Assembly (NCBI GenBank): GCA_002431945.1
Contig: DJET01000069.1
Coordinates: 291-13,762, forward strand
Direction of reading: 5' to 3'
From: Ruminococcaceae bacterium UBA5891
GTDB lineage: Bacteria > Bacillota > Clostridia > Oscillospirales > Acutalibacteraceae
Length of the DNA stretch: 13,472 nt
In this document: positions 1-5,307 of the stretch, piece after piece
Numbering within the stretch: the stretch's first letter is position 1
Layout of the letters: each line of letters opens with the position of its first letter
The notes under the pieces: model-generated
Told to the model about the DNA's origin: nothing
Seen by the model: only the letters and a program-made list of their open reading frames with translations
Databases searched by the model: none
Made by a program: the position numbers and the translations under genes

Positions 1-48
1 GCTTCTGCTTCGCAGAGGTGTCCACAGGACACCCGCACCGCAATGACA
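1..48. repeat. Partial dispersed intergenic repeat (right end of a REP-like unit)
   Basis: These 48 bases match 3302-3349 in the same orientation at 47 of 48 positions. The only difference, at base 26, lies in the 3-base loop of a 6-bp hairpin (GTGTCC/GGACAC), so the structure is unchanged. A second small hairpin (TCTGC-TTC-GCAGA) lies to its left, and the unit ends in the motif GCAATGACA. The left half of the unit is cut off by the window edge. It probably belongs to the same repeat family as the cluster at 3111-3349. Confidence 0.85.
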
Positions 49-85
49 GGACTATACTAAGCGCCTTTTCGTCTTGTTTTTTTAT

Positions 86-709
86 TCAATTCACATCTGT
101 CGGCGGGTCGTTATTGTTTTCACTTTTAATTTCAAGCGCTTTTGTTACTATATCCTCAAGATCCCCCGTGCCGTTAACAAATATCATTTTGTACCCGACT
201 TTATCGGCTATTTTTTTAACAAATTCGTCCCGTTTAATTCTGTCCTCTTTTTTATGCGAGTTATCGTTTAATTCTATCAGTAATTCGGGATAAAGATTTT
301 CCTTTTTGCAAAGTATAAAATCTATATGTTTAGCCTTTATTTTTCCGAAATACTTCATATATTCGCTTTTTCCCGCCTCGCCGTTTACCTCAACCAGATC
401 CGCAAAGCGTATTTTTGCCAATACGGCGTAACCGTATTTATCGGCTATTTCCTTAAGGTTTTTGTAAAACCAACATTCATTTTTCGTAAGCAAATATTTT
501 TTTCTGTACGGTAGCTTTTCCTCATCATTCTGAATACTTAAAGGCTTTGGACTATTATTATCCAGCATCATAATTTTCCGCTGTATTTCTTCTCTTTTTT
601 TCTTTGTCCTTTTATTATCATAAACAATTATCAATATTATAACAAAAACTACCATCAATAAAAAAAGCAAGCCAAAGTAACGTGCATAATTGGGGTTATA
701 AGCTATCAC
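86..709 (-). CDS. DUF2726 domain protein with N-terminal membrane anchor
   Basis: 207 residues, starting with GTG at 709 and preceded by GGGAG (718-722) at about 8 bases. Residues 11-30 form one hydrophobic helix followed by a strongly basic stretch (KRTKKKREE, 33-41), so the rest is predicted to be cytoplasmic. A highly charged linker leads to a DUF2726 domain at about 68-195. It opens with YRKKYLLTKNE and continues through HIDF (128-131) and the hallmark ELNDNSH (146-152), where ELDD-x-SH is the usual form. The acidic residues D130 and E146 fit the suggested relationship of DUF2726 to PD-(D/E)XK nuclease-like folds, but no nuclease activity can be claimed. The gene lies downstream of parB on the same strand, with a 190-base gap holding three hairpins, so it is probably a separate unit. 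Cellular role unknown. Confidence 0.85.
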   Translation of the reverse strand: MIAYNPNYARYFGLLFLLMVVFVIILIIVYDNKRTKKKREEIQRKIMMLDNNSPKPLSIQNDEEKLPYRKKYLLTKNECWFYKNLKEIADKYGYAVLAKIRFADLVEVNGEAGKSEYMKYFGKIKAKHIDFILCKKENLYPELLIELNDNSHKKEDRIKRDEFVKKIADKVGYKMIFVNGTGDLEDIVTKALEIKSENNNDPPTDVN

Positions 710-769
710 TTTTTCTTCTCCCTTTTAAAAACATAATATTTTCGCAACAATCATACCCTCTTTGTAGTA

Positions 770-880
770 GGGGAATCCAAAGGGGAATTTGCCCCTTTGG
801 TCATTCGGGAAGGTTCGGAAACCCAATTGAAAGGGTGTCCGACGGTTCTTTCCCCTATTTCTGTCCGTACAGAAATAGGG
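770..880. repeat. Intergenic element of three consecutive hairpins
   Basis: Three stem-loops sit head to tail between parB and the DUF2726 gene. The first (777-800) has a perfect 9-bp stem, CCAAAGGGG/CCCCTTTGG. The second (816-841) pairs CGGAAACCC with GGGTGTCCG with one mismatch. The third (853-880) has a perfect 12-bp stem, CCCTATTTCTGT/ACAGAAATAGGG, with a 4-base loop. None is followed by a T-run on either strand, so they are not canonical intrinsic terminators, although they could still end or protect the parAB transcript. The arrangement resembles dispersed multi-hairpin intergenic repeats of Clostridia. The open frame crossing it looks spurious. Confidence 0.7.
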
Positions 881-899
881 TGCGGCTTTGGCGCATAGC

Positions 900-1754
900 C
901 TACGAATTCTCCGCCAGTCTTTTTGCAAACTCGGCAAGCTCGTCATCGCTGAAAAATTCAATTGTAAGCGTGCCCTTGCCGTTTCCTGAGGGGTTTATAT
1001 GTACCTTGCGGCGCATTTCGTTTTTAAGCGAAAGCTCCACCTCGCTGTAAAACGTCGGCTTTTTCTGCGGCGCGGCTTTCGCGGCGCTTTTTGCTTTTTT
1101 CGCGTCTGCCGCCGTTTTTTCAAGCTCGCGAACCGAGGCACCGTCCGCCGCGGCAATAAGCATTTTTGCGCGCGTTGCCTCGTCGTCACAGGAAAGCAGG
1201 GCGCGCGCGTGGCCCGCCGATATACTGCCGCGGCGCAGTGCTTCAAGCTCGTTATCGTTAAGAGCCAAAAGGCGCAGCGCGTTTGTTACCGCGCTTCTTG
1301 ATTTGCCCATCTTTTTGGCAACTTCCTCTTGGGTTAAGCCGTATGTATCTATAAGCGAGCGGTAACCGAGCGCCTCTTCAACCGCGTTTAAGTCTTCGCG
1401 CTGTAAATTTTCTATAAGCGCTATTTCCATTAAGGTCTGTTCGTCTGCCTCTTTTATAACAACAGGTACCTCTTTAAGACCTGCCATTCGGCTTGCGCGC
1501 CAGCGGCGCTCGCCTGCAATTATACTATATCTTCCGTCTAAATTAGGCTTAACCACAATAGGTTGTATAAGTCCGTGCTGTGCAATGCTGTCGGCAAGCT
1601 CGGAAAGCGCGGTTTCGTCAAAGTCCTTTCGCGGCTGATCGCGGTTAGGCTCTATATCGTTTAAATTAAGGGTTACCGCACCCTCGTTATCCGAAGAATT
1701 CTCATCAAAAAGCGAGGTCAGCCCTCTGCCCAGTCCGCTCTTTTTTACTGCCAT
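900..1754 (-). CDS. parB: Chromosome-partitioning protein ParB (Spo0J family)
   Basis: 284 residues, the usual length. ParB binds parS, loads onto DNA as a CTP-dependent sliding clamp, and nucleates the origin-proximal partition complex that recruits SMC. The N-terminus carries LGRGL (8-12), the short peptide that usually contacts ParA. The CTP-binding region shows GERRWRA (81-87) and ENLQRED (115-121). The helix-turn-helix that reads parS lies at about 141-162 (TQEEVAKKMGKSRSAV). An Ala/Lys-rich linker (about 218-238) leads to the C-terminal dimerisation domain. The ATG at 1754 comes one base after the parA stop, so the two genes are co-transcribed and probably translationally coupled. Two perfect parS sites lie nearby. 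No key residue appears to be missing. Confidence 0.97.
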   Translation of the reverse strand: MAVKKSGLGRGLTSLFDENSSDNEGAVTLNLNDIEPNRDQPRKDFDETALSELADSIAQHGLIQPIVVKPNLDGRYSIIAGERRWRASRMAGLKEVPVVIKEADEQTLMEIALIENLQREDLNAVEEALGYRSLIDTYGLTQEEVAKKMGKSRSAVTNALRLLALNDNELEALRRGSISAGHARALLSCDDEATRAKMLIAAADGASVRELEKTAADAKKAKSAAKAAPQKKPTFYSEVELSLKNEMRRKVHINPSGNGKGTLTIEFFSDDELAEFAKRLAENS

Positions 1755-1755
1755 A

Positions 1756-2526
1756 TTACTTTCTCCTGTTCTTCTTTATAAATTCCTTTGTCAGATCGTC
1801 ATACGCCGCCGCGCCCTTAGAGCGCTTATCGTAATACTGTATCGGCATACCGTAGCTCGGCGCCTCGGAAAGCCTTACAGCGCGCGGAATTGCGGTTTTA
1901 TAAAGCTTGTCCGCAAAGTATTTTTTAATTTCGGCAACCACCTGCGCGGTAAGATTAAGCCTGCCGTCGTACATAGTAAGCACTATACCCTCTATCTCAA
2001 TGGTGGGGTTGTAAAGCCGCTTTACCTGACGAACGGTATTCATTAACTGCGAAAGACCTTCAAGCGCAAAATATTCGCACTGTATCGGCACAAGCACCGT
2101 GTCCGCCGCGTTAAGCGCGTTTATTGTAATAAGACCGAGCGAAGGCGGACAGTCTATAAATATGTAATCGTAATTATCTCTTGCCGCCGCAAGCGCCATT
2201 TTAAGCTGTGCCTCGCGGTGCTCCATTTCTATAAGGTCAACCTCTGCCGCCGCCAAATTCATTGAGGACGGAACTATATCCACATTTTTAAATTCCGTTT
2301 TAATTACGGCGTTTTCAAGCTTTCCCGTGCCTATCAACAGCTCGTATGTTGTAACCTTGACCTGTTTTTTATTTATACCGAATCCGCTTGTGGAGTTACC
2401 CTGCGGATCCGCGTCTACAAGCATTACTTTTTTGCCGGCAATGCCAACGCCTGCTGCTAAATTAACGGCGGTTGTGGTCTTGCCCACTCCGCCCTTTTGA
2501 TTTACTATGGCAATAATTTTTCCCAT
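1756..2526 (-). CDS. parA: Chromosome-partitioning ATPase ParA (Soj family)
   Basis: 256 residues from the preferred ATG at 2526. It is a deviant-Walker ATPase with KGGVGKTTT (11-19), DADPQGN (38-44) and Walker B YIFIDCPP (121-128). It lacks the N-terminal DNA-binding extension of plasmid type Ia ParA, so it is the short chromosomal Soj type. ParA dimerises on ATP, binds DNA non-specifically, and is triggered by ParB to move or separate origins. In Bacillus, Soj also acts on DnaA and sporulation genes. AAAGGGG (2534-2540) lies 7 bases before ATG 2526. The frame stays open to a GTG at 2562, but that extension would simply translate the parS palindrome (FHVKH) and leave no room for a leader, so 2526 is favoured. 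First gene of the parAB operon. Confidence 0.96.
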   Translation of the reverse strand: MGKIIAIVNQKGGVGKTTTAVNLAAGVGIAGKKVMLVDADPQGNSTSGFGINKKQVKVTTYELLIGTGKLENAVIKTEFKNVDIVPSSMNLAAAEVDLIEMEHREAQLKMALAAARDNYDYIFIDCPPSLGLITINALNAADTVLVPIQCEYFALEGLSQLMNTVRQVKRLYNPTIEIEGIVLTMYDGRLNLTAQVVAEIKKYFADKLYKTAIPRAVRLSEAPSYGMPIQYYDKRSKGAAAYDDLTKEFIKKNRRK

Positions 2527-2545
2527 TTCGGCGCCCCTTTCACAA

Positions 2546-2561
2546 TGTTTCACGTGAAACA
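2546..2561. promoter_or_regulatory. parS: parS site 1 (ParB-binding palindrome) in the parAB leader
   Basis: The 16 bases TGTTTCACGTGAAACA are a perfect palindrome identical to the consensus parS recognised by Spo0J/ParB. The site lies between the predicted parAB transcription start (about 2563) and the parA ribosome binding site (2534-2540). ParB bound here should cover the start of transcription, which predicts autorepression of parAB. Confidence 0.97.
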
Positions 2562-2569
2562 CTTTAAGT

Positions 2570-2598
2570 ATTATAGCATTTTACGTAACAAAAGTAAA
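2570..2598 (-). promoter_or_regulatory. Promoter of parAB (housekeeping sigma type)
   Basis: On the minus strand, a -35-like TTTACT (2593-2598) is separated by exactly 17 bases from a perfect -10 TATAAT (2570-2575), which is preceded by TGC as an extended -10. The predicted start is near 2563, two bases before parS. Confidence 0.75.
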
Positions 2599-2610
2599 CA
2601 GTTAAATTTA

Positions 2611-2648
2611 ATGCGGAATTCGGAATGCGGAATTCGGAATGCGGAATT
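2611..2648. repeat. 14-bp tandem repeat, left arm of a 21-bp inverted repeat
   Basis: The unit ATGCGGAATTCGGA occurs 2.7 times with an exact 14-base period (2611, 2625 and 2639). Its last 21 bases (2628-2648) recur as a perfect inverted copy at 3421-3441. It forms the left boundary of the repeat-rich island between parA and spoVAE. Confidence 0.9.
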
Positions 2649-2656
2649 AAAAAAGC

Positions 2657-2684
2657 CCGTACACCAACAAACGTTGGTATGCGG
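2657..2684 (+). promoter_or_regulatory. Palindrome upstream of the small orphan gene (possible operator)
   Basis: ACCAAC (2663-2668) and GTTGGT (2673-2678) form a perfect 6-bp inverted repeat around AAAC. Imperfect pairing extends out to CCG (2657-2659) and CGG (2682-2684). It ends 21 bases before a TATAAT (2700-2705) and covers the place where a -35 would be, and no good -35 is present. It could be a protein-binding site for a regulated promoter. This is inference from position only. Confidence 0.4.
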
Positions 2685-2699
2685 TGCAATTTTTTATAG

Positions 2700-2829
2700 T
2701 ATAATGCCCTAAAGGCGGTTTGAATAAATGTTTTTAGGCAAATAGCTCCTGCAAAATTGCAACCTGTTTCAGGTTAAAAATCATTTACGACCGCTTTTAT
2801 ATTGTATAATGCTTCAGGAGGTAATTAAA
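2700..2829 (+). promoter_or_regulatory. Possible structured 5' leader of the small orphan gene
   Basis: A TATAAT at 2700-2705 predicts a start near 2712. From about 2711 the sequence can fold back. AAA-G-GCGGT (2711-2719) pairs with ACCGC-TTT (2790-2797), and TAAATG (2725-2730) pairs with CATTTA (2782-2787). The enclosed region holds a perfect hairpin AACCTG-TTT-CAGGTT (2761-2775). The closing stem is followed by TTTTAT, as in an attenuator. A second TATAAT (2805-2810) is too close to the AGGAGGT (2816-2822) to be an obvious promoter for the gene. I recognise no known riboswitch class here. A decayed mobile element is an alternative explanation. Confidence 0.4.
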
Positions 2830-3054
2830 ATGGATTACGAAGAAATTTTAGATGAATTGCAAGCGGCAATCAGTGGGCTTGAAATGACCACGCAGTTTTT
2901 AATACTTTTTTCATATAAAGAAGAAGTATTGATTAAAAAGTGTTCTGAACAAACAATTAAGTACTGTAAAGACAGACTTTTAAATTCTGCCGAGCAATAT
3001 ACAAACGATTATCTTGCAACCGCAAAGCTGTTGCTAAATAATAAACAGCTTTAA
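2830..3054 (+). CDS. Small orphan protein of unknown function
   Basis: 74 residues from ATG 2830, which has an ideal AGGAGGT (2816-2822) seven bases upstream. A frame start at 2809 would precede that ribosome binding site and is rejected. The product is soluble and probably mostly helical, with an acidic N-terminus (MDYEEILDELQAA) and a Lys/Asn-containing C-terminus (LLLNNKQL). It has two cysteines (at about residues 37 and 44), no signal peptide and no clear membrane helix apart from a short FLILF patch. I do not recognise a family. It is the only plus-strand gene between parA and rarA and sits inside the repeat-bounded island. The strong Shine-Dalgarno and protein-like composition argue that it is real. 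A 9-bp stem (3024-3032 with 3044-3052) covers its last codons. Confidence 0.65.
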   Translation: MDYEEILDELQAAISGLEMTTQFLILFSYKEEVLIKKCSEQTIKYCKDRLLNSAEQYTNDYLATAKLLLNNKQL

Positions 3055-3110
3055 AAAATAAGCAATGCATTAAAGCCTAAGCTTATCGCAACAGGGGTTT
3101 TCAAAGGGGA

Positions 3111-3151
3111 AAACGGATTGCCACAGCCGTTTACACGGCTTCGCAATGACA
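3111..3151 (+). repeat. REP-like unit a
   Basis: This short element starts AAACGGATTGCC and ends CGCAATGACA. Its termini pair (ATTGC/GCAAT) around an inner stem AGCCG/CGGCT. It has the same ends and orientation as the unit at 3251-3349. Confidence 0.8.
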
Positions 3152-3199
3152 GAGCGACAGCTTACTGCGCATCTCACGGCATTCGTGGCAACTAAACGG

Positions 3200-3236
3200 T
3201 TTGTCATTCTGAGTGCGTAGCACGAAAGAATCCGTA
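3200..3236 (-). repeat. REP-like unit b, inverted
   Basis: Read on the minus strand, it starts ACGGATTCTTTCG and ends CAGAATGACAA, around a GTGC-TAC-GCAC hairpin. The termini match those of units a and c, but the orientation is opposite. The TGTCATTCTGAG...GAATCC pattern is, from general knowledge, a recurrent intergenic motif in many bacterial genomes. Confidence 0.8.
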
Positions 3237-3250
3237 ATACCCTTAGAAAA

Positions 3251-3349
3251 AAACGGATTGCCGCGCGCCTTTCGGCTGTCTCGCCTGCCGGCTCGGTCGG
3301 TGCTTCTGCTTCGCAGAGGTGTCCACCGGACACCCGCACCGCAATGACA
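3251..3349 (+). repeat. REP-like unit c, long form with branched structure
   Basis: The ends are the same as in unit a (AAACGGATTGCC...CGCAATGACA). Inside, CGGTGC (3298-3303) can pair with GCACCG (3336-3341) to close a junction holding two hairpins: one around TTC (about 3306-3318) and GTGTCC-ACC-GGACAC. Its right half is the full copy of the partial repeat at 1-48. The frames crossing it on the minus strand are spurious. Confidence 0.85.
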
Positions 3350-3366
3350 AAATATTATATAACACA

Positions 3367-3413
3367 AAAAGCTTTAACACACCGCAAATAAAAACGGCTG
3401 TGCTAAAGCTTTT
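3367..3413 (-). terminator. Intrinsic terminator downstream of spoVAE (possibly bidirectional)
   Basis: The arms AAAAGCTTTA-A-CACA-CCG (3367-3384) and CGG-C-TGTG-C-TAAAGCTTTT (3395-3413) pair over about 17 bp with one mismatch and one bulge, around a 10-base loop. On the minus strand the stem runs straight into TTTTTGTGTT, which fits an intrinsic terminator for spoVAE. On the plus strand it ends TTTTGCT, so weaker termination from the left is possible. Confidence 0.75.
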
Positions 3414-3420
3414 GCTACAT

Positions 3421-3446
3421 AATTCCGCATTCCGAATTCCGAATTA
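3421..3446. repeat. Right arm of the 21-bp inverted repeat, containing the spoVAE stop codon
   Basis: Bases 3421-3441 are the exact reverse complement of 2628-2648. The repeat runs on to 3446, and its last three bases (TTA on this strand) are the TAA stop codon of spoVAE, so the repeat abuts or has replaced the end of that gene. Confidence 0.88.
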
Positions 3447-3812
3447 AGTCTTGTCTCCCGGTTTAAACAGCGCCGCCATAAGCAAACCTGACGCGACCGA
3501 CACGGCTATTCCTGCCGAGGTTGCGGTAAGTCCCCCTGCAAATATACCCATAAAGCCGTATTTTTCAACCGCTTCCTTAACGCCCATTGCAAGGCTGTAA
3601 CCGAATCCGGTAAGCGGTACGGTAGCTCCCGCGCCCGCAAAATCAACGATTGGCTGATAAAGCCCCACCGCAGTAAGCGCAACACCTGCCACAACAAACG
3701 AAACCAATATCCTTGCAGGGGTAAGCTTGGTATAATCAATCAATATCTGACCTATAAGGCAGATAGTACCGCCCACTAAAAATGCGTAAAGGCAATGCAA
3801 ACAAATACTCAT
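3444..3812 (-). CDS. spoVAE: Stage V sporulation protein AE (SpoVAE/SpoVAEb family)
   Basis: 122 residues, the usual size for SpoVAEb. SpoVA proteins form the forespore inner-membrane channel that imports Ca-dipicolinic acid during sporulation and releases it at germination. Family features visible are FLVGGTICLIGQILIDYTKL near the N-terminus, the central GLYQPIVDFAGAGATVPLTGFG and the ATSAG near the end. There are about three to four hydrophobic helices. The ATG at 3812 has AGAGGTG (3819-3825) six bases upstream. It is an orphan here: spoVAC and spoVAD, its normal neighbours, are absent, and a PH-domain gene precedes it. A sigma-G-like promoter and a perfect parS lie immediately upstream. 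The stop codon is supplied by a dispersed repeat. Family assignment is firm; whether it is the main SpoVAE of the genome cannot be seen. Confidence 0.92.
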   Translation of the reverse strand: MSICLHCLYAFLVGGTICLIGQILIDYTKLTPARILVSFVVAGVALTAVGLYQPIVDFAGAGATVPLTGFGYSLAMGVKEAVEKYGFMGIFAGGLTATSAGIAVSVASGLLMAALFKPGDKT

Positions 3813-3826
3813 ATATCACACCTCTA

Positions 3827-3842
3827 TGTTTCACGTGAAACA
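3827..3842. promoter_or_regulatory. parS: parS site 2 (ParB-binding palindrome) in the spoVAE leader
   Basis: A second perfect TGTTTCACGTGAAACA lies 1266 bases from parS site 1 and just outside the spoVAE ribosome binding site (3819-3825). Its placement downstream of a predicted transcription start mirrors that of the parAB copy. Confidence 0.97.
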
Positions 3843-3852
3843 TTGTTTTTTA

Positions 3853-3882
3853 TAGTATTTGTTTTCATTGCCTTAATTATAC
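3853..3882 (-). promoter_or_regulatory. Sigma-G-like promoter of spoVAE
   Basis: On the minus strand, GTATA (3878-3882) fits the sigma-G -35 pattern GHATR. After 18 bases comes AATACTA (3853-3859), matching six of seven positions of the -10 pattern CATNHTA. Spacing is as expected for sigma-G, which drives spoVA in Bacillus. The -35 overlaps the stop codon of the PH gene. The region is AT-rich, so a chance match is possible. Confidence 0.5.
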
Positions 3883-5307
3883 TTTTATATTATAAGCTTC
3901 AAATATATTTTGCGTAACGCTGCCGTAATCAAGGTGGCGCACGGTCACGCTGTCTGCGCTTTCGGACCTTACGCTTACCGTAACGGTGCAGGTTCCGTAT
4001 TTTCTTGCAGGAAGAGTGCGGATTATTTTTATTTCCCCCACATTTTCCTTAGGGCAGTAAAATTCGTATGTGTTAAAGCCCTTTATTCCCTGTGCGTATA
4101 TATTATCGCCTATTCTGAGCTTTCCGAAACGGAAATCGAATATGCAAAGATAGGAATAGTAAAGCAGCACTGCCGCCGTTACAAGGTAAAGGAAAAGTAT
4201 AAACCGCGCAAACTTAGGAAATATAACCGCAGGAATAACCGCCGCGGCGGTGGCTATGCAAAAATACAGCCTTGGGAAATAAAGAAATCTTGATTTTGTT
4301 TTTTTATCGCGACCGGCGTGCAAAAGCCTGCCGCTCGGAATTAAAAACGGAAAATACGCCATAAACTGCCGTTTTATATTTCCCCTGCGTTCCGAAGGCA
4401 CCAAAACCGCCGTTTCGCTTTTCGAATTGCCGTAGCCGCCCACGCTCACCTTCATAGCATAGCGTTTAAACAGGCGCATAAGCGGGGTTTGGTCTATAAT
4501 CACGTCGTTTACCGAGGATTTTTTAAAAGAGGTTCTGCTGCGCACGAAAAAGCCGGAGCGCACCTCAAGCTTATCCTTTTCAAGAAAAAGCTTAAAATTT
4601 ATATACTTAAAAAACGAATAAACAAAGCTTACCGCATAGCTTAAAAGAAAAATAAGGGTAATGGCGCTTACTATCGGCGGAAAATAGGACTTTACCTGAC
4701 CTGAAACGTTGTTTATTTCGTTAAGCAATATACTGTCGAGCGCCAGTCCCAAAAGCTTACCGGCTTTATTTATAATCGGCACCCCGATAATCATACCCGT
4801 AACCGCCGAAGAGGTGGTTGCCGCCATTACCGCAACCTTGATAACCGAAAATCTAACAGCGGTATAATCGCTTTTGCCGTACAACAGCTCGGATACCTTT
4901 TTGCTGTTTTTAAGGCTTAGCTTAAACTTAAAATCGGTTTTGCCCTTTTTGCCTGCCTCGGTATTAACGCAGTAGGTAACGGCGCCGAAAACCGCGTCCA
5001 GCGGATTTTGTACCGTTTGAACCGAGGACAGCTTTGAAACGGCGATATAAGAGGTTTTTTTAAGGAAAACGCCCTCGCTTATTTTAACGCCGTTTTTGCC
5101 GCATACAATACTGAACGAGCGGAAACGCAGAAACGCCGCAAGCAGCATTACAATAAGCGCCGCTGCCTCAAGCGTGAAAACGCCCGTTATTTTTCTGTAA
5201 ATAAGGTATTGCACCGCGCCCTTTAAAACAGGGAGTATAAGCACAAACAAAAATGGCTTTATAAGGCTTAATATCATAAGCGGGTGGGCTTTAAACTCCT
5301 GCTTCAA
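3877..5307 (-). CDS. Membrane PH-domain protein, YdbT-like (bPH_2 repeats)
   Basis: 476 residues, starting with TTG at 5307 behind AAAGGGGG. Its start overlaps the stop of the upstream YdbS-like gene by 4 bases (TTGA), so the two are translationally coupled. The N-terminal HPL and hydrophobic helices at about 11-36 and 44-62 are typical of YdbT. Bacterial PH (DUF304/bPH_2) repeats are visible at about 72-120 (EGVFLKKTSYIAVSKLSSVQ) and 246-300 (SGFFVRSRTSFKKSSVNDV). A weaker third repeat lies at about 398-455. Pairs of helices separate them, near 150-185, 212-236 and 345-390. YdbS/YdbT proteins of Bacillus are membrane proteins reported to contribute to resistance to some antimicrobial peptides, but their biochemical role is unclear. 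The gene belongs to the rarA-ydbS-ydbT-like run. Confidence 0.82.
   Translation of the reverse strand: MKQEFKAHPLMILSLIKPFLFVLILPVLKGAVQYLIYRKITGVFTLEAAALIVMLLAAFLRFRSFSIVCGKNGVKISEGVFLKKTSYIAVSKLSSVQTVQNPLDAVFGAVTYCVNTEAGKKGKTDFKFKLSLKNSKKVSELLYGKSDYTAVRFSVIKVAVMAATTSSAVTGMIIGVPIINKAGKLLGLALDSILLNEINNVSGQVKSYFPPIVSAITLIFLLSYAVSFVYSFFKYINFKLFLEKDKLEVRSGFFVRSRTSFKKSSVNDVIIDQTPLMRLFKRYAMKVSVGGYGNSKSETAVLVPSERRGNIKRQFMAYFPFLIPSGRLLHAGRDKKTKSRFLYFPRLYFCIATAAAVIPAVIFPKFARFILFLYLVTAAVLLYYSYLCIFDFRFGKLRIGDNIYAQGIKGFNTYEFYCPKENVGEIKIIRTLPARKYGTCTVTVSVRSESADSVTVRHLDYGSVTQNIFEAYNIKV

Noticed and set aside
18..293. Plus-strand frames of 91 and 65 residues at the left end
   Set aside because: They run antisense to the end of the DUF2726 gene and through repeat sequence.
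725..961. 78-residue frame crossing the triple-hairpin element after parB
   Set aside because: It overlaps the 3' end of parB and is made of palindromic repeat sequence; typical of spurious proteins predicted in intergenic repeats.
2272..2282. DnaA-box-like ATATCCACA within parA
   Set aside because: A single copy with one mismatch inside a coding region, with no cluster or AT-rich unwinding region, does not indicate oriC.
2527..2562. N-terminal extension of ParA from GTG 2562 (MFHVKHCERGAE)
   Set aside because: It only translates the parS palindrome and the Shine-Dalgarno region. ATG 2526 has its own ribosome binding site and gives the normal Soj N-terminus.
3024..3052. AAAGCTGTT/AACAGCTTT stem at the end of the small orphan gene as its terminator
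   Set aside because: It lies within the coding sequence and is followed by A-rich, not T-rich, sequence, so it does not look like an intrinsic terminator.
3070..3367. Two overlapping Cys/Arg-rich minus-strand frames of 78 and 89 residues
   Set aside because: They are translations of the REP-like units, with low-complexity composition and no credible start signal.
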